This document shows positions 40,101-51,532 of a stretch of DNA of 64,000 bases, piece after piece; positions within the stretch are counted from its first letter, which is position 1, and every line of letters starts with the position of its first letter. Position numbers and translations under genes: made by a program. The notes below the pieces were generated by a model. It did no database searches, was not told the origin of the DNA, and worked only from the letters and a program-made list of their open reading frames with translations. The DNA is from Sweltsa coloradensis (taxonomy: Eukaryota > Arthropoda > Insecta > Plecoptera > Chloroperlidae). The stretch lies in NCBI GenBank assembly GCA_024449915.1, contig JAMZAV010003214.1:1-64000 (forward strand), read 5' to 3'.

Positions 40101-40358
40101 CTTTCTAGTGAAAAATAGATTCCATTGGTTGAGAAATTTAGAATGTTTGTCGCCGCTTTCATATGCTAGAAGTTCTTCAATTGGTTGGGAGAAGTCAAAT
40201 TGCATGCGCAAGGCATCATAATTGGTATATTCTGCTAGCATATGATGTACGGTTAAAGGTACATCACACGTGCTGTCACATTTGGGAACAACTTTTATAG
40301 TTAAGATATATCCGCGAGTAAGACGTGTGTGGCCTGTTCGAATTTTGGACAATACCAC
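40083..40358 (-). pseudogene. LineL ORF C-terminal fragment
   Basis: 91-codon frame with RTGHTRLTRGY, CDVPLTVHHMLAEYTNYDALRMQF and the final LLAYESGDKHSKF. The first Cys pair and the last Cys of the finger are altered (CDSTCDVP, AEYTNY), so the CCHC is broken. The frame runs on into unrelated residues before the stop. Confidence 0.75.
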
Positions 40359-40624
40359 CTCTTCTTTATACGTCAGTCAGTGTGGGCATCACAATGCAAA
40401 TTGTTTATTTCGCATCACACCCCAAGATGTCTGTCGCAAATCCATCAATCCTTATTAAAGTTGACCTTATCAGACACGAGAGATTCAGGAAGGCTTTGGC
40501 TTCGCAGTATTCACGTACTTTGGGTGACTGGGGGGCAACGAATGCAATTTTAACATGGCTACGATAGGCGGCGGATAAGAAGAAATCAAGTACTTTCCAT
40601 CGTCAACACTGATTCATTTTTGGT

Positions 40625-40670
40625 TTGTTTTGAATAAGGGCGCGTTAACTTTAGGTCATAATTCATGGTT
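40625..40670 (-). repeat. RepA 3'-end scrap
   Basis: TTTGAATAAGGGCGCGTTAACTTTAGGTCATAATTC. Confidence 0.5.
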
Positions 40671-40714
40671 ACAATTATTAAATAGCTGCATTCATAGAGC
40701 GGTTAGCTATAACG

Positions 40715-40827
40715 ACGACTACGACGTGAGTAACAAGAAAGCTTCATACGTGTAGGTCATAATTATTTCGTCGCCTGATGGTTAGACTGAGAACATGAAT
40801 TGTTGATTTTTTCTTTGGATTCATTAA
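40715..40827 (-). mobile_element. LineL 3' tail fragment
   Basis: ACGACGACTACGACGTGAGTAACAAGAAAGCTTCATACGTGTAGGTCATAATTATTTCGTCGCCTG. A RepA copy follows directly. Confidence 0.55.
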
Positions 40828-41156
40828 ACTTCAAGGGCGCGTCACTTATAAGGTCATAATGCGGGACTCTAGCCTATAGGGGATAAGGGGAGGAAAGAGG
40901 GGTTCTCACGTCGCGGTAGTCTTCGTCTTTTGTAATCGTTCGTAGCGACATTGTCATCGTCGTCACAGTGTTCGTCAAGGGAAGGGGGAGGTATTCCCGA
41001 CGACGATTGATAGAGCTCGCCTCTAGTTTCGGGGATTATTATATACTCCCATCTTACTAGCTGATGTTTGCGAGGTGGACTTTTTCTCTTGAATCGCCTT
41101 GTACGATTAGCAGAGCCATGCTCTGGGCCAATTCTTCCCTGGGCCAAGATTGCTTG
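40828..41156 (-). repeat. RepA copy, nearly full length
   Basis: AAGGGCGCGTCACTTATAAGGTCATAATGCGGGACTCTAGCC to GGGCCAATTCTTCCCTGGGCC. The GCTGGTCAGAACCAGC hairpin has been deleted (GGATAAGGGGAGG directly follows the CTATAGGGG). Confidence 0.75.
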
Positions 41157-41369
41157 CACTATTTAGTACAATATGAAGATTAAAAATAAATCAAATTTAC
41201 CCAGATGTACGTGCTGGTCAGAACCAGCCAGAGGCCAGTAGGTATATTTCTGAAATTCAAACAGCATAGTTATACCAGCAGAATGGAATAGATTAATAAG
41301 TCTAAACAATAAACGGTGGACCAAACTAAAAACTCCACTGAATGTTTTTCTTTATGATGATTTTGTGCA

Positions 41370-42600
41370 GTTTATTTGGGTTAGGGTCGTGTTAACCGTT
41401 AGGTCAAAATGCACCATTTTAGCCTAGGGGAAATGGGGATGAGGGCCCAAGCTGCTCAGCACCAACCATGGATAGGGAAATTAATGGGGGAATGGGTTAA
41501 ATCCTTGGGTGATGTTTAGGCTACAATATATGTTAAGTTGGTAATGTAGTCCTTTGTGAATTGCTAAAATAAAAATGCTACCCATTCTGCCGTTTACACA
41601 ATCCTTAGCTGAGCACTGATGGACTAACTCCCAGTTATTGTTAACAAAATCTTCATACTGCGGGAATCCGTCGGATGCAGATCCTCTCACACGGGAAGAA
41701 AGAGACACAAACGACAACAGGATCTAGGCCACATTGAGCGACGAGTGTTATTTACAGTTCATACATTTAATTCAATGTCTGTTTTTATCCATATTGTTTT
41801 CTAAGTTTAAGAGAATGGGAAAATAATAAATGTAATAAATAAGAGAAATTTAATTTAGTTTGTTTATTTTTTGAATAATAGGCGCGTTTATTTAGGGAGA
41901 TCATAATGCGCCACTCTAGCCTATAGGGGTTATGGGGACTGGGGAGGAGGGAGGAGGGGATATGCTGGTCATAACGACCCACGGGTAGGCCTATTGGGAA
42001 ATGAAATCCTGAAATCCTTGAGTGATTGTAAAACTTCAATATAAGCAAAGTTTTTAATGTAGCCATTTGTGAATTATACGAAATAGACCTACCCATGCTA
42101 CCCATGCTGCCGTTTACCCAATCCTTAGTTAAGTACTGTTGGACTTACGCCCAGTAATGTAAAAAATGTCTTCATACCGCGAAAATCAGACCCAAGACCT
42201 TCTGCATTGGAAGCAGAACCTCTAATCCAGGAATACATTAACCAACGACTACGACAACAGGATCTAGGCCACATTGAGCGGCGAGTGATATTTCATGTCA
42301 AAACATTAAATTGGCTTTCTGTTGTTTTCCCACATTGTTTTCTAGGATTTAAAAATGGAAAATTAATAAATATTATAATTGAGAGACATTTGGTTTACTT
42401 TGGTTAGGTTTTAGTTTGGTGGTGAGTGATATTTTATATTGTCATTGAAATAGTTGTCTGTGTGTTTCTATATTGTCTTCTAAGTTTAAAAGAATGGGAA
42501 AACAATAATATGTTTAATACGGGAAATTTAGTTTAGTATGGTGAATTTGGCTAACGGGCGCGTCAACCGTGTCATAATGTGCCACTCTATTTAGCAAACA
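41370..42600. repeat. Tandem array, about 500-bp unit, 2 copies plus a partial
   Basis: Each unit starts with a short RepA 3' end (41385, 41880, 42553). Units share TAATGTAGCC/GTCCTTTGTGAATT, CCATTCTGCCGTTTAC/CCATGCTGCCGTTTAC, CAATCCTTAG, GACAACAGGATCTAGGCCACATTGAGCG and ATTGTTTTCTA. A tRNA-like head (CTGCATTGGAAGCAGAACC near 42199) lies in the second unit. The partial third unit keeps only the last part (42405-42540). Confidence 0.75.
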
Positions 42601-43294
42601 CAAAAATGCGCTTTTGTGACTAATCTGTGCCAGTTTGTTACCACTAATGCCAGTTTACTGCCGTGTGCCGGTTCCTGTGTTTTCATGATTGCCGTCTCGT
42701 CACCGTTCCGTTATCTGCGTTACCCCTTGAGTTGCATGTATTCTTGTATTAATAACCGGCACCAGATTGTTACCGATCCAGCACTAACATTTCTCTTACG
42801 TATTCTGCCTACGTCCAGTTGTATACTGCCAGTTGTCTCTTAAACAGATACCCCTTTACCGCCGTACAAACTGCTCTTTGGACAGCAATCCGGCACTCAA
42901 ATGGCATAATATAACTTTTATTATATAAAGATACCAAGAGAGATATTTTATTATATTTATGCTCATTTGGGGTACACGTTTTGTTATTTACAATTGTTTA
43001 AAAATGTTTTTTAGGACCATTTATATTGTGTATGCTTGCATATTAAAGTGTACGATATAGTTAGACAATATATAATTTACTAATTTTAGCCAGTGCAACA
43101 AAGAAGGCATTGGAATTATTACTGAAAAGAAATCAATCTCCACCATAAAGTGCTCTGTATGTACATTAAAAAAACAACACAATAATCAATCTCCTTGATA
43201 AATAAATAAATAATAAATAAATTATATATTGTATTTAGAGTCTAACAACCACATACATCTGCACAAGCGTACCAACATTAAATTGATTATGTTT
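42601..43294. other. Unassigned stretch
   Basis: A 75-codon frame at 42616-42843 is cysteine- and serine-rich but unrecognised. AT-rich further on, with TAAATAAATAAATAATAAATAAATT near 43200. Confidence 0.4.
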
Positions 43295-43645
43295 TTTGTT
43301 TATTTTGATTAAGGACGCGTCAACCGTTAGGTCATAATGCACCACTCTAGCCAATGGGGGTTGGGGAGGAGGGGCCCATGCTGGTCAGAACCTTCCACGG
43401 GTAAGTGGAAGAAGGGGGGTTTCTCACGTCGCAGTCGTCATCGTCTTTGTCATCGTCATCGTCGTCGGGACTCGGGAGGTCGTCATAGAAGCGGGAAGTG
43501 TCCCCGACGACGATTGCCAGAGGTCTCCTCTAGTTTCGGGGAGAAATATACTCCCCTCTTACTAGTTGATGTTTGAAAGGTGGATTTTTTCGCTTGAATC
43601 GTCTCTTAAGATTAGCAGAGCCATGCTCTGGGCTCTGGGGTTTCT
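43295..43645 (-). repeat. RepA copy, nearly full length
   Basis: TTTATTTTGATTAAGGACGCGTCAACCGTTAGG to GCAGAGCCATGCTCTGGGCTCTGGGG, cut just before the sense 5' tip. It has a shortened TCATCG tract and a GACTC insertion beside GGGAGGTCGTC. Confidence 0.8.
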
Positions 43646-43685
43646 AGGTTTCTGTAAGCCAATGATTACGTCAAATATAGATTTC

Positions 43686-43795
43686 TTATGACGACGTGAG
43701 AAACTAGGGCGCTTCAACAGGTTAGGTCATATTGTGCAGCCTGTGATAATGAAATGAGTAATGATGTTTTTAATGATTATATTTTTCTAACCCCC
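43686..43795 (-). mobile_element. LineL 3' tail fragment
   Basis: ATGACGACGTGAGAAACTAGGGCGCTTCAACAGGTTAGGTCATATTGTGCAGCCTGTGATAATG. Confidence 0.7.
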
Positions 43796-43926
43796 TCATG
43801 CCTAAAGATTTACCTGCGCAAAGTTGAGTTGAGTCTCGTAAAAAATGGCGGACGTGGGCAAATCCTCATGTTGCATCATAGGGCTAAGAAAACCGTATGC
43901 ACAAAGATAGTTGCGTTAGCAGACCT

Positions 43927-44150
43927 GCGTCCGCAAGTCGCTAGATGCGTCCGCAAGTCGCTAGATGCGTCCGCAAGTCGCTAGATGCGTCCGCAAGTCG
44001 CTAGATGCGTCCGCAAGTCGCTAGATGCGTCCGCAAGTCGCTAGATGCGTCCGCAAGTCGCTAGATGCGTCCGCAAGTCGCTAGATGCGTCCGCAAGTCG
44101 CTAGATGCGTCGCCGCAAGTCGCTAGATGCGTCGCCGCAAGTCGCTACAT
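43927..44150. repeat. Minisatellite, 20-bp unit x 9 plus two 22-bp variants
   Basis: Nine identical GCGTCCGCAAGTCGCTAGAT units (43927-44106), then two 22-bp variants with an added GC (GCGTCGCCGCAAGTCGCTAGAT and its CTACAT form). Perfect identity means recent expansion or homogenisation. The unit is not a multiple of three, so the frame running in from 43754 is not meaningful. Confidence 0.95.
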
Positions 44151-44221
44151 GCGTCGGTAAAGTTGCGGCTACTCTGGACGTGACGCAAATGTCGACCCTC
44201 GTTTTTATTCTAGAATAATTA

Positions 44222-45012
44222 ATATTTGGATGAGCGTAGCGAGCGTAGCAAGTGGAGCGAAGACTTCAATTTCACTGACCCCCCCAAAATATTTAGCTCG
44301 GGTGTTTTTTTGTTTTTTTTGTTTTTTTTGTTTTTGTTTTTTTTTTCCGTCTGTTTGTTCGCTCGATTCCGGGCAAACGGCATATGCGATCTTGATGAAA
44401 ATTGGAGGGGACCTTCGTTTTCTCTGAACTTAGAGGTGTATTGTTTTTGGGTACAATCGAAAAAATATTTCTCATGAATATCGTACTTTTACGATTTTTT
44501 TCGATTTTTAGTGCGATATTTTCGTGACATTTGGTCCGATTCTGACCAAACGAGTCGGACTACATAGTTCATATTTCACAAGGACATTAAGGTTATGGTG
44601 ATGTATTACCTTTTGAAAGAAAAAAAAACTTTGCCAGAATTCATAGAAATAAAGGTTTAAATATAAGTTTTTCAATTTTTAGAGCGATATTTTCGTCCCA
44701 TTCGGGCCGATTCTGACCAAACGGGTGGGGCTACAACGTTCAGATTTCACATGGACATTAAGGTTATGGTGATGTTGTACCTTTTGAAAGAAAAAGTTGA
44801 AAAAGTTAGCCAGAATCCACAGAAAAAAAGGTTTTAATATGAGGTTATTGAGGTTTATAATACCAATGAACACGTAACAATAGAAACTTGACAACAATCA
44901 CCTACAATCTTAAAAAAAGCCTTGAAAAGGAAAGCGCAAACAAAGCAAAACCGCAAAAAAAAATTTTACAAAAAGCTCATCCATCAACGCGGCGGGCTTA
45001 GCGTTTTCCTAT
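44222..45012 (+). mobile_element. RepB element, complete, with internal duplication
   Basis: TTTGGATGAGCGTAGCGAGCG to AGCTCATCCATCAACGCGGCGGGCTTAGCGTTTTCC. A unit of about 170 bp is present twice inside (44500-44675 and 44676-44850; both contain GCGATATTTTCGT, CCGATTCTGACCAAACG and ACATTAAGGTTATGGTGATG). It belongs to the same subfamily as the copies at 28320 and 37685. Confidence 0.75.
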
Positions 45013-45140
45013 TTTTAACAAAATTATTGTAAAACATATTGTGCCTTGAGGCAGCAATTCAAATTTTGACTAAAAAAATAAAAAAGGTTTTTTTAAAAAT
45101 TTTAGTTTTTTTTGAACACCCCTTTTAAATATAAAAGCCC

Positions 45141-45760
45141 CTTTTTTTAGGCCGAGATCCCTAACCGAGTTTAAGTGGACGGAAATTAGTTTTTTTAATG
45201 AGATAAAGAAAGGAAAACAAGGAAATAAAGCAAAAGAGAACTTGCAATATGATTGTCAGAATCTTCCTGCATGGACTGGTTGCCCCCACGTCACGAGGTT
45301 CGGATGTTGGCCTTTCCTTGCGTCCGCGTGCGTCGCGACGTCAGGGGGTCAGAACGTCGGGGGGATGGAAAGGGGTAAAAAGACTGGCCATTGTAAAGTA
45401 GAGAAAAAAAACGGAAAAATTTGGTTCAGAGAATTTTAATATTCCCAGCAGTGGCAAAACTGCACTCAGAAGTAGTGCGGGGAGACGGAGAACTGAACTG
45501 GTTATGCCCTAACGGCAGGGATAACGGCGTAGCGACCTTTCAGAGCACACTAGACGTGAACTAACCTAGAGATAAAATGATTGCAGTAAAAAACGAAGAT
45601 AAACAAAAAAGGGGAACGTGTTGGCTGACCAAATCACATGACAAACCGGGGCAAAAGCACTCATTTTAAAACCAAAATGAAAAGATGAAAATTACAAATA
45701 CAATAAAAAATAAGCACTAAACAAAGCGCGAAAAATACCAAAATATAATCGGCGCGAACA
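45141..45760 (-). repeat. 3' LTR of BEL/Pao element
   Basis: Shares with 50167-50794 the landmarks TAGGCCGAGAT, CCCCACGTCACGAGGTT, GTAAAGTA, AACTAACCTAGAGAT, AAAACCAAAATGAAAA and ATAATCGGCGCGAACA in the same order. On the minus strand it begins TGTTCGCGCCGATTAT. Confidence 0.85.
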
Positions 45761-45816
45761 TAACCCCCACCTAAAATAATACATTTTAAGTGGGACACAA
45801 AAGAGAAACCTAGAAA

Positions 45817-46191
45817 CTAACAAATAAAAAAAAGCCCCGACACGAAACAACAAAGGGGGTGGGAGGTAACCAATTTGTTTCCCGGACGGGTAAACACTCC
45901 CTTAGTAGTACGGCAGAAACCACCTAACTGTGCCGTCCTTGCTGGGGGCACAGTTGTACTACTGGGCCGATGGCCACGATAGGGATACAGGGGGGGTTCC
46001 AAAAAAAAACCCGTCGCCAAGCTTGAATTAGGCCACGCGCGAATCCATTTCCTCTTTGCATTTGATATGCAAATACTCGTAGCCAACGAGTCCAAACTTT
46101 TGGGTGCAATTGACGACACGATCCCAGCGAGGAGGGTTGACGCATCGGGGGCCCAAAAGCGTGTTCTGGAGGCGCTAAAGAGTGGTGCCAA
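45817..46191 (-). pseudogene. BEL/Pao Pol C-terminus
   Basis: Contains KRKWIRAWPNSSLATGFF and ARTAQLGGFCRTTKG, resembling the C-terminal region of BEL/Pao integrase, which normally ends with a WR.GRV...RTA..GVVRVA.V-like stretch and RTTKG-type motif. Frameshifted relative to the integrase core. Confidence 0.6.
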
Positions 46192-47500
46192 TTAGCAGGT
46201 GGGGGGGGCAAAGATAGCCCGGGGCCCGGGGGGGCCCAAATGAAGGGCACAGAGGGGGCGACTGTTTAGCACGGCTTCAATACCCGAAAGGGTGGCAAAC
46301 TTTTTTTTAAAAAAAAAAAAGGGGGTGAGGGATGCCCCCGACAGGCGAAGGGAGCAATATTTGCGGATTTTAAACCCGGTTCCCAAAAAAGGGCCCACCG
46401 AAATTTTGGGGGGCGAGGGGGGGGTTAAAATGCCCTAACGGCACGGTGGGCGAGCGCATCAAATAATGTCTCGGCAGAGCGAGAAAGGCATGAATCTCGC
46501 GGAGGTAGGGGGCACCCGACGTAATTACGACCACAGTCGGAATATTGTGAGCCGGGAAAAGGCCACGAGGGCAAGAAAGCGATCTAAACAAGCCAGGAAC
46601 GCTTCCGGGGGATAGATCGGAGACCAACTCCAAATGGACACCTTGACCCATGCAATAAAAAGACATAGGTATCCTTTGGTGATGGGGCTTTTGGGGCGAG
46701 TATGTCTTCACAAAAAAAAGGTCCTGCATAATCAGTGCCGAGTTGAAAAAGCGCGGGAGGGCTGAGCGCGAAAGGGGGGAGATCAGCCATGATGGGCTGA
46801 ACAGGTTTGGCGCAAAACTTGTAGCAAGTTAACAACGCGAATACTTGTCGGATAACCTCGTAAGACATAATCCTAGTGTTGCGGGATGAGGGCGTAAAAC
46901 CGGTACGAGGACCAAGTGCAATAAAAATGCGATGAAACTCGTCACACAAGAGGGGGGAAAGATGCGCCTTTGGGGAGCAAGAGGGGGTGAAATTTCTCGG
47001 GAGCAAGGTTTTTGTGTAACCTGCCGCCCCCCTGAGAAACCCGCGGGGGGTCGATAAACGGCTTGAGAGTGAGAGTGGGAAAGACACAGCGGCGGGTTGA
47101 CAAGATTTTTTAAGCTCGTCAGCAAGAAATGCTTCGGGTGAGCCGCAAAAACAAATTCTTGCGTCATAAACTCAGAGGGAAAGGAGGGGCCCCGGGGGTG
47201 GGAAAGGGAAAGGCGTGCCGACGGGCGAGAAAAATTCTTGAAAAACGCACCACAGGGCCAACACGCGCTTCGCTTTCAAGAGCGTAAAAAGCTTTGCAGC
47301 TTAACAAGAAAGGGATCAACGACGGGTCTGCTGATCAAGACAGTGGGGACGTTTGACCTCGGGCACGTCGGAGTGGGGTCGAACGAGGTGACCACGAGGG
47401 CCACGTGGAAGGGGGGAAAAACGCATAACGGGGGCCCCATTTCCAAAAAGGGTGCCCTGAGTTCAAAGGGGGAGCTCCCCCGCAAGCACAATCAGCTGGT
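46190..47500 (-). pseudogene. BEL/Pao RNase H end and integrase
   Basis: In minus-strand order: KPADCACGG with a following HPFWKWGP (47.4 kb), the end of RNase H in this clade. Then KPVQPIMADLPP and LGTDYAGPFF (about 46.78-46.87 kb), marking the zinc-binding end and the start of the integrase core. Next come VHLELVSDLS (46.64 kb), PLGHFNPPLAP and AVLNSRPLCAL (46.25 kb). The catalytic DDE region is interrupted by frameshifts. The spacing of motifs is normal for BEL/Pao. Confidence 0.8.
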
Positions 47501-48101
47501 TTCTCTTCAAAACGTACTGCGTCAAATGGGGGGAGAGTTGCTCCGAGAATTTCGAGTTCCCGTCGGCGACAAAAGTCTTTATTGGTACGGAGGGTCACGT
47601 TTTCGTCGCGCTCTGGGACTATGAAAGTTCTAAAAAGGCGACGTTGCATTAAAACCTGGCTTTTAAAATCAGTTGAAGGGGAGAAAACCGAGTAGCGACC
47701 AGAGGTGTCGCGAGAATGAGTATGAAGAAATGCTCTTCAGCAGCAATCCTGGTCCTGATGGGGTGGGTCGAGACACTTCTTCAGACTCGCAGAAAAGACA
47801 GAGCGTGCTATCCAAAGGAGGGTTGCGACCGTGAAAAAAGACTGAGGGCTCAAGGAGGGTTTGATAGTGTTGATGGTCCTAGAAACACCCATCCGAAGCC
47901 CCGTTTGAGTGCGGCTGGCCTCTCCCCCGGGGACGAGTCAAAATTTCTTGCTAGATTCTGGTAGAGATTGCCCCTGAGGAATCAATAGCGCCAGGCACAT
48001 TTTAAAAGATCGTCCCAAAATCAAGATCACGATAAAGTTTTTAAGACGTCAATGGGCACCGAAGACGTAGGCGATTGCCGGCAATAGAGGAGGAAATGTC
48101 A

Positions 48102-48380
48102 TTAAAATCGATATACGTTTGGTAACGACGGGGTGCACTCTGCAACGTACATCCCGAGGACACGAGTGGTGTCATCCAACCCCCTGAGGTTGTGAAGTGG
48201 CAGGTTTGGGCTTTTAAAACCCAAACCCTTTTCACTAGCGATTATGTGGCTGAGATCTGTGACCCAGAGTCTATTACCCACGGAAAAGGGTTTCAAAATC
48301 CCATTAGCATCGCTGATGAGGGGCGCGAATCGTGCCAATAGGAAGTTTGATGCGTGGGATTTTGAAGCCCGGGCGGACAT
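48102..48380 (-). pseudogene. Possible BEL/Pao protease-region remnant
   Basis: A 92-codon frame lies between the Gag-like and RNase H-like parts, where an aspartic protease is expected. I cannot see the catalytic D-[ST]-G, so the assignment rests on position only. Confidence 0.35.
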
Positions 48381-48649
48381 GAGAACTTGAGGCGGCTGCT
48401 GACTTGGGGCCCCCAGGTGTGATTCACTTCCTCAACAGAGGGGGGGGGTGGGGTCCGTGTGAAGCATTAATGGGGTTTTTTTTGCTACGGGACCAGACAC
48501 AACTTTTAGCGCCATTGGAAAAGCATGTGCGCCCCCATGCAATTAAAACAACTTTTAAACGCGCAGAGTGTCATAGCGTTTCATTGACGCTTGACCTCAA
48601 AAAAATCGCACTGATACAAAGTGTTTGTTACTTGCAAAAGAGGGCCGCA

Positions 48650-49330
48650 AAAGGGGAGGAGACCACTTAGCGCGAGATGATTCAGACTAATTTGGGGCCC
48701 CCTACTAACTCGAAACAGGTGCGGACGATACTGAAAAGAATTAACTTTCTTTGGGGGTTAGAACTCTTCGGTGCATAGTCGAATTTTTTTTCCGACGCAC
48801 AAAGCCATAGTGCGAACTGTTTTTTCCAAAAATATTAAAGATTTATATCAGGAGCTGGGGTTAGAACAATGCTTGTTTTTTGAAAGCTTTTCCGAGAAGA
48901 GGGATCTAGATTGGGTAACATAAACAAGCAGCAGAAAATCGCCTAAATCCGGGAAAATCTAGTGCTTTCAAAGCTTTAACCAATTACGATGGGCTTTGAG
49001 GAATTTTTGAGTCCTTCATAGGCGAAGTCTTGAGAGAACAAATTCTAGTATCTTCTGAACATAGACGCGCCCAAAGCTCTTGTTCTGATAAAGTGGATAA
49101 GAGCATTTAATGCCAGAGATACTTTCCCCCAGTTTGAAAATCAGAGATAATAGCTAGAGCTTGTTCGGACAACGAGGATTTGAGGTAATCAACTTCTGCA
49201 CATTACCTAACGATGTGTTTTCGTCTATCAAGATTGGGAAAAGGGGGTAGAACTGGCCATTTGCAAATGCACCCGCGAACTTAGGAGGTCAATGACTGGG
49301 AAGAGATGTTAGATTTCGCAGAGGGGGGGG
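48650..49330 (-). pseudogene. BEL/Pao Gag remnant
   Basis: Across frames the minus strand reads PPPLRNLTSLPSH, then a piece with LFPILIDENTSL and NVQKLITS, then sequence resembling the middle of BEL Gag, where F..LI..N..L....K...L is common. At least two frameshifts. The assignment is moderate and rests on similarity of pattern and on position next to the 5' LTR. Confidence 0.55.
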
Positions 49331-50166
49331 GCAGCCCCCTGTTGAGTCCACTGACGGGCTGGTCAAACTTAACAGCCGCGAGGAACCCAGCTTTTGCTGC
49401 GTACAGAAATTTTCAAAACTGTCTTGAACCTTTTCGATTTCGGTGGGGGCTCCCGTGTCTTTTAAACTGCGTGTTTTTATTATCGGAAATTGACATTTGG
49501 GTGTCTTAAAATCAGACTCCAACGCGAGAGTTTTCGACCGAGGCCTACACAAGGACTCTTCGGGTTTTATTTTGAGAACGCGTCGTGTGTTCTCGAACGC
49601 TTTCAAAAACAAAATTTACGAGAGCTACCAAAAGTTTCTTTGTGCTTGTAACTCTTCCTGGTGAAAGATGGTACAAGTACCCAAAAGGGGAAAAAACACA
49701 AAAAACACGGAAGAAACAAATTAAAACAGTGAGCACGGGTTTTTTAAATAAACACACGAGGCACGAGACAAAAATAAAACCCAAGCATGACGTGAACACA
49801 AGGGGGAAAAAAATAGCAGTTACTATTTGACACGTCATTGCAAACAGTGTAGAGCGAAAACGATCGTGTATAAAAACAGCGAGACGAGAGCAAAAAACCA
49901 GAAAAATCACTAATTAAAATGTGCTTTAGAGCCAAGAAAAAACACATCAAAAAAGAAACGAAAACAAAATTATTTACAAAACAATCGAGTCAATGTCTGA
50001 GAACGAACCAACGATACCGCGAGAGATATCGTGACGCCAGAGAACGTGAAAAAAGCACGAATATACAAAATACACAGCAACTTTTGCGAATAAGTACAAA
50101 CAAGAAAGAAAATGAAGAAAAACCGAAATGAAAGAACAAAGTTTTATCCGGTTCGGGCGGACCACC

Positions 50167-50794
50167 TTTTTTAGGCCGAGATGCCCCAACCGAATTTAAA
50201 TGGACTGTAATTAGTTTTTTTTTAGAGATAAAAAGGCAAAGGGAACCAGGAAAAAAAATGCAAAGAGAATTACATATGATTGTGCAGTACTTCCCCTGGG
50301 CTGGTTTCCCCCCCACGTCACGAGGTTTTGGATGTTGGGGAAATTTTTTGGGGGGGTCGCGTGCGTCGGACGTCAGTGTGTCAGACGTCGAGGGGGTAGG
50401 AAAAGGGGAAAAAAGACTGGGCCCTTGTAAAGTAAGAAAAAAAAACGGGAAAATTGTTTTTGGAAAAATTAAAATTGCAGCATGGCAAAAAACTCCCAGA
50501 AAGGGAGTGCTGGGGGTACGAGAACTGAACGGTTTGCCCCTATACGGGCGAAGTGATAACAGGCGTAGCGCCTTTTTAGAACGACGCTAGACGTGAACTA
50601 ACCTAGAGATGAATGATATCAGTACAAAAGGAAGATAAACAAAAAAAAACGTGTTGGTGACCAAAACACATGATAAAAAACCGGGGGGAAAAACCTCGAG
50701 TAAAAAACCAAAATGAAAAAATGAAAATACAAATACAATGAAAAAAAGCCCCTAAACAAAGCGACGAAATACCAAAAAATAATCGGCGCGAACA
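50167..50794 (-). repeat. 5' LTR of BEL/Pao element
   Basis: Pairs with 45141-45760. Differences between the two are dominated by homopolymer length changes and short deletions, so divergence cannot be turned into an age without better sequence. Confidence 0.85.
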
Positions 50795-51089
50795 CCCCTT
50801 TAACCACTTCTCCAAAGTGGGCGATAAAAAAAGTGACATGTGTTCTCTACCGACGTTGCAGATTGCCCCCAAAAACCAAAATAAATAAAAATTGATGCAT
50901 TCCCTTAGAAAAAATAAATTTTTCCGTGTCTGTTTGGGTTTGGTTTTTTGCTTGCATTCGTTTCTTTTGTTCTCCAAACATTATAACCGGAGACAATTCT
51001 GCCACATTTGCCAATATTTGCATCCGCAACTTTACCGACGCTAGTCGTTGTGCATAATGGGGTAAGTGTATATATATAAGAAGAAAAAT
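50795..51089. other. Flank of BEL/Pao element
   Basis: Starts CCCCTTTAACC; CCCCTTTT also precedes the other LTR, possibly a remnant of a target duplication. A minus-strand frame of 93 codons is low-complexity. No gene recognised. Confidence 0.4.
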
Positions 51090-51152
51090 TGATCGCCCTA
51101 GTTTCTGGGAGTACGTCCCTACATACAAGCTGATGTTTGCCAGATGGATCCA
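51090..51152 (-). repeat. RepA fragment
   Basis: CGCCCTAGTTTCTGGGAGTACGTCCCTACATACAAGCTGATGTTTGCCAGATGG: the RepA middle region only. Confidence 0.5.
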
Positions 51153-51159
51153 TTAAATT

Positions 51160-51532
51160 AACGAGCGCGACAACCGTATCTCCACTACTCTATCCTAAGG
51201 GATATAGGGAGGAGGGTCCCTTGCTGGCCAGAACCAGCCACGAGTAGGGGGAGGAAAGGGGTGGGGGTTCTCACGTCGCGGTCGTCGTCTTTGTCATCGT
51301 TCTTTGTGTGTCATTGTCATCATCGTCGTGGAGGTCGTCACGGGAAAGGGTAGGTGTTCCCGACGACGATTGCTGGAGCTCGCCTTTAATTTCGGCGAGT
51401 TATATAGGCCTATTCTCCCTTATATACAAACTGATGTTTGTGAGATGGGCTTTATCTCTAAGTTCGCCATTTACGATTAGCAGAACCATGCTCTGATCTG
51501 GAAAAAAAGTATAAACCGGGTCCAGAAGGGGG
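51160..51532 (-). repeat. RepA copy, full length
   Basis: AACGAGCGCGACAACCGTATC...CACTACTCTATCC to CCGGGTCCAGAAGGGGG. It has a variant AATATACTCC arm (GAGTTATATAGGCCTATTCTCCC). Confidence 0.75.

Larger units (their letters stand above)
39255..40480 (-). mobile_element. LineL copy interrupted by RepB
   Basis: Terminus and 3' UTR at 39257-39480, RepB at 39485-40100, then LineL resumes (AGAAATTTAGAATGTTTGTCGCCG) and reads the ORF end to about 40465. Removing RepB brings the LineL parts into register with 35160-35200. Confidence 0.75.
45141..50794 (-). mobile_element. BEL/Pao LTR retrotransposon, degenerate
   Basis: Two direct repeats of about 620 bp (45141-45760 and 50167-50794) flank 4.4 kb whose minus strand carries Gag, protease-like, RNase H and integrase remnants in BEL/Pao order. 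The purine stretch GGTGGGGG next to the 3' LTR (45764-45772, minus) fits a polypurine tract. TGGTCCGCCCGAAC (50164-50151, minus) begins with TGG as a primer-binding site would. The element is short for BEL/Pao, and the RT core is not recognisable. Stops and frameshifts throughout. Confidence 0.8.

Noticed and set aside
43927..44150. CRISPR array
   Set aside because: The units are contiguous with no spacers; it is a plain minisatellite.
47238..47624. 128-codon plus-strand frame
   Set aside because: Antisense to BEL/Pao RNase H/integrase remnants, which explain the openness.
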